DNA from: a virus
IMG/VR virus record: IMGVR_UViG_3300030098_003348
Coordinates: 482-21,751 of that record
Length of the DNA: 21,270 nt
Direction: 5' to 3' (one strand)
Every line of letters begins with the position of its first letter. Position 1 is the first letter of the stretch. The position numbers and the translations under genes are program-made. Under the pieces are notes generated by a model, which was not told where the DNA came from, did no database searches, and saw only the letters and a list, made by a program, of their open reading frames with translations. Of the stretch, positions 14,932 through 21,270 are shown one piece after another.

Positions 14932-16564
14932 AATTCTATGGTGCGGTGAGGCCAGCTATCTCCACACTGGATATGCTATATATGGGCGAGAAGTCTTGGA
15001 TAGGCTTCATGCTACAGGCAAGTATGAGATAGCTGAGTTCTCTTCATATGGAAAGCCCGGCTCTCCAGAGATAAACTCTATACCTTGGAAATACTACAGC
15101 AATATGCCAAGTACAGACGAGGAGTGGGAGGAATACAACTCTGTCGCCACAAACCAGTTTGGAGTTTGGAGGTTCGAGGATGTCTGTATAGACTTTAAAC
15201 CAGATATCGTATGTGATACACGCGACTGGTGGATGCTGAACCATGAAGGAAGCTCTATATTCAGACCCTTCTATCACTGGATGATTATGCCCGCTGTAGA
15301 CTCCGCTCCTCTACAAAATGAGTGGCTAGAGACATTTCAAAACGCAGACACTCTATTTACCTATTCTGAGTTTGGTAAAGAAACTATTGAGAAAGAGTCT
15401 GCGAATAACATACAAGTGAGAGACGTATGTTCTCCCTCAGCAAATTCTGAAGCATTCCGCCCCACAAAAGATAAAGATAGACACAAGTCAAGTTTTGGCT
15501 TCATGGATGATGTGCAGATTATAGGCACAGTCATGAGGAACCAAAAGAGAAAACTCTACCCTGACCTGATCGACTCCTTCTCTGAATTCTGCCGCCGAGA
15601 GCCAGAGATTTCTAGCAATGTATACTTATACCTACATGTAAGCTACCCAGATGTCGGCTGGGATATACCGAGATTGGTAAATGAGTCTGGTGTCGCTCAT
15701 AAAATACTGTTCACTTACTACTGCAACGACTGCAATTACGTCTTCCCCTCATTCCTGACAAATGCAATAAACATCTGCCCAAAGTGTGGTAAGAGAAGGG
15801 CAATGATGCCAAACGCACAGAACGCAGTGCCAGAAGAGTGGTTAGCGAGCATAATAAATTGCTTTGATTTATACGTACAATATAGCATCTGTGAAGGCTT
15901 TGGTATGCCTCAAGTGGAAGCAGCATCGTGTGGAGTGCCTGTCATGTCTATGGATTACTCTGCCATGTCATCAGTAATAAAAAATATAGGAGCTACTCCA
16001 ATAGGAGTGAATATGTTTAGGGAGATGGAAACACACACGAAAAGAGCGCTTCCTAATAATGAAGAATTTGTGCAGAAGCTCATCGAGTTTTTTAGCATGC
16101 CCAAAACAATGCGAATGAAAAAGGGGTACGAGACCTACAATAATTGCATGAACAACTATAGTTGGGATAAGACTGCGGCGAAGTGGGAAAAGGCTATAGA
16201 CGAAGTTGAATTAAAGGACATCAATGAGACTTGGTTGTCCCCCCCAAGAGTTCATAACATTCCAGAAGAAATACCCGAACCTTCCACTATGTGTTCCAAC
16301 GAATTTGTTTCTTGGTGCATCTTGAATATTCTCGGACAGCCGGAAAAAATGAATAGCTTTGAACATATGAAGATGCTTAGGAATATAAACGATGGGTTCA
16401 TGACTGAGGTATTTTCTATATACACAGCCAAAAGAAGGCTTGAGCCGTACTCTGCAAGTGATTTAGCCAATGACTTGGGATTTATGAGAGAGTTATACAA
16501 CGACCTAGAACTCCGTAGAGTCTCTGACTATAGACCTCGGTTTATACAGGAGGATTGTAGATGA
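14918..16564 (+). CDS. GT4-type glycosyltransferase with internal zinc ribbon
   Basis: The 548-residue GT-B protein opens with RILWCGEASYLHTGYAIY, the N-terminal sugar-acceptor half with its Gly-rich loop. The C-terminal half starts at about 200 (IIGTVMRNQKRKLYP with Arg207 and Lys212) and has the donor-binding EGFGMPQVEAASCGVPV at 326-342, with the E-x7-E pair at Glu326 and Glu334. Between them, residues 268-291 insert a zinc ribbon, YCNDC followed by CPKCGK (Cys269, Cys272, Cys287, Cys290), unusual in this family. A C-terminal tail of about 130 residues beyond the GT core is helical and unassigned. It begins 14 bases inside the sigma gene after AAAGAGG. Donor and acceptor unknown. Confidence 0.85.
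   Translation: MRKPRILWCGEASYLHTGYAIYGREVLDRLHATGKYEIAEFSSYGKPGSPEINSIPWKYYSNMPSTDEEWEEYNSVATNQFGVWRFEDVCIDFKPDIVCDTRDWWMLNHEGSSIFRPFYHWMIMPAVDSAPLQNEWLETFQNADTLFTYSEFGKETIEKESANNIQVRDVCSPSANSEAFRPTKDKDRHKSSFGFMDDVQIIGTVMRNQKRKLYPDLIDSFSEFCRREPEISSNVYLYLHVSYPDVGWDIPRLVNESGVAHKILFTYYCNDCNYVFPSFLTNAINICPKCGKRRAMMPNAQNAVPEEWLASIINCFDLYVQYSICEGFGMPQVEAASCGVPVMSMDYSAMSSVIKNIGATPIGVNMFREMETHTKRALPNNEEFVQKLIEFFSMPKTMRMKKGYETYNNCMNNYSWDKTAAKWEKAIDEVELKDINETWLSPPRVHNIPEEIPEPSTMCSNEFVSWCILNILGQPEKMNSFEHMKMLRNINDGFMTEVFSIYTAKRRLEPYSASDLANDLGFMRELYNDLELRRVSDYRPRFIQEDCR
16548..16553 (+). promoter_or_regulatory. Strong ribosome-binding site (AGGAGG)
   Basis: AGGAGG sits seven bases before ATG 16561 and inside the end of the preceding glycosyltransferase gene. 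It fixes that start and shows that the phage uses a standard Shine-Dalgarno system. Confidence 0.75.
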
Positions 16565-17673
16565 AAGTCTTATTTATAGGTGTTTACAAAGACGGGACAG
16601 GCTGGGGAAATGCGGCTCAGAACTACATACTTGCACTAGACGCTGCGGGTGTTGACGTAGTTCCCCGCGCCATAAGGCTGAATGACCGCAATGTGGAAGT
16701 TCCTCAAAGAATACTCCAACTTGAAAAGAAAAGCTCTAAAGGATGTACGCATGTAATACAAAACGTGCTTCCTCATCACATGGAGTATAGTGGTGAGTTT
16801 GAAAAGAATATAGGAATATACTACACTGAGACTAGCCATTTTAGGAACTCTGGCTGGGCAGAAAAGCTAAACCTAATGGATGAACTGTGGGTTCCCAATA
16901 GTCAAATGCTTTGGTCGGCTAGACATAGCCATGTAAAAACCAGAATAAAAACAGTGCATGTCCCCGCATATATAGATAAATATAAGAGGCAATATGAGAA
17001 AATATACTTAGGAACAGAAGGTTCTTTTGTCTTTTACTTTATTGGTGAAGTCACTAGAAGAAAAAACCTTGTGGCTCTTCTTAAAGCCTTCCATCTTGAG
17101 TTTACGACAGATGAGCGGGTAGATCTGGTGATAAAGGGAAACCTTACTGGCATGTGTAAGGAGGAGACTACGAAACATATTAGAGAAATGTGTAATCAAG
17201 TTAAGACAAATCTAAAACTCTACCCAGACATAAGCGATTATAAACAAGAGAAAATAATAACAAAGTATATTGACAATGACACCATGTTGAGATTTCATAG
17301 ATCTTGTGACTGCTTCGTGGCTCCATCTTTTGGTGAGGCTTGGTGCATACCTGCGTTTGACGCAATGTGCATGGGAAATACTCCAATAGTTAACAACTGC
17401 ACAGGCCTTCCTGAGTTCGTAAATAACGATAATGGATGGCTCGTCGATAACGCAGAGGAGCCTGTATTTGGAATGGCACATGGATTCGGATTATCTGACC
17501 TTTACATGGGCAATGAAGACTGGTGGAACATAAATATTAAACATCTCCGTAAGTGTATGAGAGATGCCTACGAAAATAAAAGATCGGATAAAATAGCGTC
17601 CTGCATGGAGAGAAGAGAAGAGTTCTCTTATGAAAAAATTGGAGAGCAGATGAAGGAGAGGTTGAATGCCTAG
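16561..17673 (+). CDS. GT4-type glycosyltransferase
   Basis: A 370-residue GT-B glycosyltransferase. The N-terminal half opens with VLFIGVYKDGTGWGNAAQ, where the Gly-rich loop contacts the acceptor, and IGIYYTETSHF lies at about 84-94. The C-terminal half starts near 155 (FVFYFIGEVTRRKNLVALL), typical of GT4 proteins, and the donor motif at 255-267 reads PSFGEAWCIPAFD. Here the second glutamate of the E-x7-E pair is Asp267, a conservative but unusual change. TGLPEFV and GWLV follow as usual. The gene is preceded by AGGAGG and overlaps its neighbours by 4 and 8 bases. It probably acts with the adjacent transferases on the same glycan. Confidence 0.85.
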   Translation: MKVLFIGVYKDGTGWGNAAQNYILALDAAGVDVVPRAIRLNDRNVEVPQRILQLEKKSSKGCTHVIQNVLPHHMEYSGEFEKNIGIYYTETSHFRNSGWAEKLNLMDELWVPNSQMLWSARHSHVKTRIKTVHVPAYIDKYKRQYEKIYLGTEGSFVFYFIGEVTRRKNLVALLKAFHLEFTTDERVDLVIKGNLTGMCKEETTKHIREMCNQVKTNLKLYPDISDYKQEKIITKYIDNDTMLRFHRSCDCFVAPSFGEAWCIPAFDAMCMGNTPIVNNCTGLPEFVNNDNGWLVDNAEEPVFGMAHGFGLSDLYMGNEDWWNINIKHLRKCMRDAYENKRSDKIASCMERREEFSYEKIGEQMKERLNA

Positions 17674-18727
17674 CCAAGTACAATCTATTATAAGGGGGGC
17701 GACCAGAGATCGTGATGGTAAGCTGAATATACTCACGTTCCCTACTCACGAGAGGTACGAAAGCAACCTCTGTAGGACAGGGCATAATTTTTATTCTGTT
17801 TCTGTTGAAGGACGAACTAAGTCGGGATGGGACACGGACTATGCTTGTATCCCAGAGAACTATACTATACTTGAGCATATAAACAACATACCACTGCTGT
17901 TAGATATAGATATCGTATTGAGTCAAAACAAATACGGACAGTTTGATATAGCTAAAGAGGTTGCTAAAAGATACAGTTGCCCTATAGTATCGCTAGAGCA
18001 TACCTGCCCTCCAAACAGAGAGCTTACTGACCCACTTACCGCCACAGCCTTCTCTCCTGAGATGAGATCTTCTATGGTAGAAAGCTTCTATCACAAAAGA
18101 GGAGACATAAATGTTTTTATATCCGAGTGGAGCCGGGACGAATGGGAGTGGGATGGCGACAGCGTTGTTCTTCATCACGGAATAGACACAGATGTCTTTA
18201 TGAGCATAAACCCAGTGGAAGAAAGAGACAACGATGCCATATCGGTGGTTAATGATTGGGTTGAGAGAGACTGGTGTTGCGGCTATACTCTTTGGGAATC
18301 TGTTATCAGGAAGAGTGGGGCTCCTACTAAGGTGGTCGGCAAAAACCCCGGACTGTCAGAGCCAGCAAAGGACGTATATGACTTGTCGTCTAAATACAAT
18401 AGTAGCAGAATATTTCTCAACACATCAATTGCCTCTCCGATACCGACCACGCTTCTTGAAGCCATGTCTTGTGGGTGCGCTGTTGTGTCTACTGCAACAG
18501 GAATGATACCGGAAATAGTTAAGCACGGGTATAATGGACTCATAAGCAATGACCCGAACAAGATTGCTGGTTATTTATCGGATATACGAAACGATCTGGG
18601 GCTGGCAAAAGAGCTTTCAGAAAATGCTATAAAAACCATAAAGGAGAATTTCTCTCTTGACACTTTTGTTGATAAGTGGAATGAAATATTTTTACAGGCT
18701 GAAACCATCGGAGAACAGGCTAAATGA
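17666..18727 (+). CDS. GT4-like glycosyltransferase, divergent
   Basis: The 353-residue product has a GT-B layout: a first half with KLNILTFPTHERYESN and DIVLSQNKYGQFD, a middle with VVLHHGIDTDVF (about 167-178), and a C-terminal donor half with TTLLEAMSCGCAVVSTATGMIPE. The first glutamate of the usual E-x7-E pair is absent: Ser257 occupies that place, while Glu265 is kept. The middle region lacks the typical GRL/GEVxxxKN strand and has a different sequence (AISVVNDWVERDW). It may therefore be a weakly active or differently specialised transferase. Start is supported by GGAGAGG eight bases upstream; overlaps are 8 and 4 bases. Confidence 0.75.
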   Translation: MPSQVQSIIRGATRDRDGKLNILTFPTHERYESNLCRTGHNFYSVSVEGRTKSGWDTDYACIPENYTILEHINNIPLLLDIDIVLSQNKYGQFDIAKEVAKRYSCPIVSLEHTCPPNRELTDPLTATAFSPEMRSSMVESFYHKRGDINVFISEWSRDEWEWDGDSVVLHHGIDTDVFMSINPVEERDNDAISVVNDWVERDWCCGYTLWESVIRKSGAPTKVVGKNPGLSEPAKDVYDLSSKYNSSRIFLNTSIASPIPTTLLEAMSCGCAVVSTATGMIPEIVKHGYNGLISNDPNKIAGYLSDIRNDLGLAKELSENAIKTIKENFSLDTFVDKWNEIFLQAETIGEQAK

Positions 18728-19194
18728 AACTGAATTTAATCTACGGCAGAGGACAAAAACTTAATGGGTACACAAATATAAATGCTGTGCCTGTCGAGGA
18801 TGACGACGTAATCACAGCAGATCCATCAAATCTAGACTTTTTTGTGGATGACGCTGAGGCAGAAGATATAATAGCATGTGATGTGGTAAATTTTCTACCT
18901 AAGTCAGTAATGGTGTCAACCATCAACCATTGGGTTAGTAAATTAAGGCATGGTGGCTCTATAGCAATAGGTGGTATTGATTGTCATGCTATTGCTAGAG
19001 ATATCGTAAATAAAAAAATAGACCTACACAGCATAAATGATATACTATATGGTGCTGGAGTTTCTGGGTGGGACATCAGAAAGAATGCATTTACTATGGA
19101 AAGCCTAGTAGACCACTTAAGGGATCTAGGCTTAAAAATACAAAGGAGTAGAATTGATAAATATGAAATTATTGTGGAGGCAGTCAGGCCATGA
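18724..19194 (+). CDS. Degenerate class I SAM methyltransferase-like protein
   Basis: A 156-residue protein that resembles the small SAM-dependent methyltransferases found in glycan gene clusters, with LNLIYGRGQKLNGYTNIN at 3-20 corresponding to motif I and its following strand (usually LNLGCG...GYVNID). Here the first Gly-Cys is changed to Ile-Tyr and the ribose-binding Asp is Asn20. DVVNFLPKSVMV and WVSKLRHGGSIAIGGID at 70-86 match the later core strands and a GG-turn. A last strand (DKYEIIVEAVRP) ends the fold. The altered motif I suggests weak or no SAM binding. It could be a pseudoenzyme or a regulator of a neighbour. Stop and start overlap flanking genes by 4 bases. Confidence 0.6.
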   Translation: MKLNLIYGRGQKLNGYTNINAVPVEDDDVITADPSNLDFFVDDAEAEDIIACDVVNFLPKSVMVSTINHWVSKLRHGGSIAIGGIDCHAIARDIVNKKIDLHSINDILYGAGVSGWDIRKNAFTMESLVDHLRDLGLKIQRSRIDKYEIIVEAVRP

Positions 19195-20021
19195 GCACTG
19201 AAAATAAAAATGATAGTGAATTTCCACTGGAACAATCGTCTAACGAGGCAGAAACAATATGCCGAGACTGCGCTTTCGCGGTGTATGAGGGGGAGACCCA
19301 AACTACATGCGCGCTCGGGAATCTGGATAAGCTAGAGGAACAAGGGGCAGACATAATCGAAGTCTACGATGAAACCAATAAGGAGTTTTTCGTTGTTAAG
19401 GGTAGAGTCTGCGTGGCTTGGAGGGGCTCTGATTGGAAAGAAAAACACAAAGATAGAACAGATTTGGAGCAGATAGTCGCCAGAGAAACCATGATCCGCA
19501 TGGACGCAAATATCTATATGGACAAAGATACGACTCTCGCAGATGTTGAGGCTACAATCTTATCCCTAAAAGATAATCTCATCAAGCCCGCTCAGATCAC
19601 GCTGCTCAATAATTTTAGTAAGATTGACAGGCCTACGATGGCAAGGATATGTACCCATTCTGGTTTTAAATGGAGAGTAGAAAATATACAGGAAGGTGAT
19701 GTTGACAAACTTAGGTGTATCGACATTGCTATCAGAAAACTCAATGCAAATGAATTTAATTACTATTGCGTCTTTGATGCTGGAAGAAAAGTCCCTGTTA
19801 ACTTTATTAGCGATATCAATAACTCCTTGAATAAGGATATGAATAGATTTCTGGCACTCAGAGGTGAGGAGGATGGAAATGGAGATGTCGGGCAAATACT
19901 GATGCATAAGAGAATTGGTGGCAACAGAGACAAGTCTTTCTTAGACAAAATCGAACATACAACAAGGAGCCAAGGATGCCCGAACCTTCTACAGAAAACA
20001 TCGGAGATAGTTTCAGGGTAA
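19191..20021 (+). CDS. Cys-cluster protein with possible GT-A-like C-terminal region
   Basis: This 276-residue protein has an N-terminal cysteine set, ETICRDCAF (Cys24, Cys27), then Cys40 and Cys74 (GRVCVAWRG), fitting a metal-binding module. A linker helix region (85-130) follows. The C-terminal part, with AQITLLNNFSKIDRP, RVENIQEGDVDK and NYYCVFDAGRKVPVNFISDINN, is reminiscent of the nucleotide-binding half of GT-A/GT2 enzymes, but the usual NDGS and DxD motifs are not clear; FDAG at about 195-198 could be a remnant. RIGGNRDKSFLDKIEHT ends the alignable part. It is flanked by a methyltransferase-like gene and a GT2 gene. The GT-A reading is a tentative interpretation. Confidence 0.6.
   Translation: MSTENKNDSEFPLEQSSNEAETICRDCAFAVYEGETQTTCALGNLDKLEEQGADIIEVYDETNKEFFVVKGRVCVAWRGSDWKEKHKDRTDLEQIVARETMIRMDANIYMDKDTTLADVEATILSLKDNLIKPAQITLLNNFSKIDRPTMARICTHSGFKWRVENIQEGDVDKLRCIDIAIRKLNANEFNYYCVFDAGRKVPVNFISDINNSLNKDMNRFLALRGEEDGNGDVGQILMHKRIGGNRDKSFLDKIEHTTRSQGCPNLLQKTSEIVSG
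19964..19969 (+). promoter_or_regulatory. Ribosome-binding site (AAGGAG) deciding the GT2 start
   Basis: AAGGAG lies six bases before ATG 19976, within the coding region of the preceding gene. It supports starting the GT2 gene here even though that produces the longest gene overlap of the window (46 bases). Confidence 0.7.
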
Positions 20022-20710
20022 CTGTAATTATACCTTGTCATAACCATGCCTCCTTTTTAGAGAGGTCTGTGGATAGTGTCGTTACTCAAGATTATGAGAA
20101 TAAAAAAATCATAATTATAAACGACGGATCAAGCGATAACTCGTTAGAAGTTGCGACTGATCTATCTAGGAGGCATGACAATATAAAAGTCATCAGCAAT
20201 GAGTCCCCTACTGGGCCATCTGCCGCAAGAAACAGCGGCATAAGGCACGCTTGGGATGATACAGATTTCTTTATGATGCTCGACGCTGACGACATCTACC
20301 TGCCCGGAAAAATTAGTAAGTCGGTAGATATTATATCAAAGGACGTACAGAACATTGGCGTGGTTTACTCTGATGACCTAATAGAGCATGTATCAAGCGG
20401 TAGTGTTGTCCTTGAAATCAGAAGGCCTTATACTAGGTCGGAGATAGAGGTCGAATGCATACTCCCCAACACTTCGCTAGTCAGCAAGGTTGCCCTTAGC
20501 GAGATGGGTCTTTATGATGAAGATATGCGGACAGCCGAGGATTGGGATCTCTGGCTAAGGGTAACAGAGAACTTTGTAGCAGTCCATATTCCAGAGCCGT
20601 TATCAAAACACTATCTAACAGGGCATAACTCCTCCGATATTGTTTCTAAGGATGTTTGGAATGAAAACTGGGCAAAAATAAGGGAAAGGGTAGCTAGATC
20701 TCATAGATGA
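19976..20710 (+). CDS. Family 2 glycosyltransferase (GT-A)
   Basis: The 244-residue GT2 enzyme has all hallmarks of the family: VTVIIPCHNHASFLERSVDSV at 15-35, IINDGSSDNS at 47-56 binding the nucleotide, PSAARNSGIRHA at 81-92, the metal-binding LDADD at 102-106, and the base segment AEDWDLWLR at 187-195. It has no membrane segment, so it is a cytoplasmic transferase rather than a synthase/flippase. Ten or so N-terminal residues before the core are variable. The ribosome-binding site at 19964-19969 supports the start; the stop overlaps the next gene by ATGA. Donor and acceptor are unknown. Confidence 0.9.
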   Translation: MPEPSTENIGDSFRVTVIIPCHNHASFLERSVDSVVTQDYENKKIIIINDGSSDNSLEVATDLSRRHDNIKVISNESPTGPSAARNSGIRHAWDDTDFFMMLDADDIYLPGKISKSVDIISKDVQNIGVVYSDDLIEHVSSGSVVLEIRRPYTRSEIEVECILPNTSLVSKVALSEMGLYDEDMRTAEDWDLWLRVTENFVAVHIPEPLSKHYLTGHNSSDIVSKDVWNENWAKIRERVARSHR

Positions 20711-21270
20711 CTAGGAACACAGGCAGAGTAAAAAAAGAACCCGACTCAACGCAGGAGCCGTTAGGTTATAGCGGGCTATCCGTGATTATACCCGCTGCGG
20801 GTATGGGCAGGAGAATGAAGTCTTATGGGCCGAAAGGATTGATATCGTTAAATGGCCCGTCTGTTCTAGAGAGGCAGTTAAAGATAGTATGGAAGATTTA
20901 TCCAAAGGCGGATATAACCATAGTGGCAGGGTTTCAAGCAGATCTAATAAGTGAGAGAATCAGGAAGAAGTACCCTGTAAGGATAGTGAGGAATGTAGAG
21001 TATGAAACTACAAATGTAGCTAGGAGTTTATTCCTTGGATTAGAAGCTTCACTGAATAAACAGGCTTTGATTATATACGGAGACCTCGTGTTTAATTCCG
21101 CTGCCCTAAAAGGATTGGTAGGCAAAGAGTCTAAAGTTGTGGTAGATTTAGACAGGAATATAAGAGATGAGGAAGTGGGGGTCTTATTTAACGAAGAAGC
21201 TGTAACTAACTTTTCTTATGCTATAGACCAGAAATGGTGTCAGATAGCTTATTTAGCTCCCCACGAGATG
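20707..21270 (+). CDS. Nucleotidyltransferase (GlmU/LicC-like), 3' end outside the window
   Basis: An open frame from ATG 20707 runs in frame to the window end, giving the first 188 residues. After a polar 24-residue leader comes SVIIPAAGMGRRMKSYGPKG at 25-44, the NTP-binding signature (Gly-rich loop, Arg35 and Lys43) of sugar-phosphate and choline-phosphate nucleotidyltransferases. ITIVAGFQADLI, NVEYETTNVARSL and IIYGDLVF (Asp126 as metal ligand) continue the pattern seen in LicC-like enzymes. It would make an activated sugar, alditol or choline for the transferases upstream. The substrate cannot be determined and the C-terminal part, which could carry another domain, is missing. Confidence 0.85.
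   Translation, partial: MTRNTGRVKKEPDSTQEPLGYSGLSVIIPAAGMGRRMKSYGPKGLISLNGPSVLERQLKIVWKIYPKADITIVAGFQADLISERIRKKYPVRIVRNVEYETTNVARSLFLGLEASLNKQALIIYGDLVFNSAALKGLVGKESKVVVDLDRNIRDEEVGVLFNEEAVTNFSYAIDQKWCQIAYLAPHEM

Noticed and set aside
605-20047. Many antisense open frames of 60-119 codons
   Set aside because: They lie opposite genes with clear motifs, have low-complexity or Ser/Leu-rich products typical of reverse readings, and lack ribosome-binding sites or coupling.
1-21270. General avoidance of short palindromes
   Set aside because: GATC, GAATTC, AAGCTT, GGCC and CCGG are present, so the effect appears limited to CCWGG and GGWCC among the sites I looked for.

Overview
This window looks like part of a double-stranded DNA bacteriophage genome, probably a tailed phage of an environmental bacterium that is not closely tied to any model phage. 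All 26 genes lie on the plus strand. Almost every stop codon overlaps the next start (typically ATGA, TAATG or GTGA), most starts have a Shine-Dalgarno-like purine stretch, and no gene-free stretch exceeds about 32 bases. The replication gene set combined with small unrecognised proteins and a glycosyltransferase block is typical of phage. The Shine-Dalgarno sites and a sigma-70-like gene point to a bacterial host. No tRNA, rRNA, CRISPR array, integrase or insertion sequence was seen.

Layout. Positions 1-1449 hold the tail of an unidentified gene and three unrecognised small proteins; the only real intergenic gap (980-1011) carries an extended -10 promoter-like element. Positions 1446-3820 are a recombination block: RecA/UvsX-like recombinase, a small PD-(D/E)XK-like nuclease, a helical protein that may be a UvsY-type mediator, and a disordered acidic/basic protein. 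Positions 3813-8406 are a replication block: DnaB-like helicase with an AT-hook-like tail, CHC2/Toprim primase, deoxynucleoside monophosphate kinase, a Cas4/AddB/Dna2-like nuclease with four possible Fe-S cysteines, and a 65-residue protein. Positions 8403-13566 encode a bacterial-type DNA polymerase III alpha subunit in two genes. The first carries the PHP domain and all three catalytic aspartates; the second carries fingers, helix-hairpin-helix and OB domains. Between them lie an exostosin-like glycosyltransferase gene and a DEDDh (DnaQ-like) exonuclease gene. Positions 13554-14931 hold an unknown protein, an SSB and a minimal sigma-70-like factor. Positions 14918-21270 are a glycosylation cassette: three GT-B/GT4-type glycosyltransferases (one with an internal zinc ribbon), a degenerate methyltransferase-like protein, a Cys-cluster protein with a possible GT-A-like tail, a GT2 enzyme, and the start of a sugar/choline-phosphate-type nucleotidyltransferase cut by the window end.

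How the genes may work together (inference): helicase, primase, split polymerase, exonuclease and SSB form a largely self-sufficient replisome; RecA-like protein, candidate mediator and nucleases would support recombination-dependent replication; the kinase feeds dNTPs; the sigma factor could redirect host RNA polymerase; the glycosyltransferases could decorate DNA, virion or host surface. Sequence-wide, the pentamers CCWGG and GGWCC appear to be absent while CCSGG and GGSCC occur normally, which suggests past selection by restriction enzymes of those specificities.
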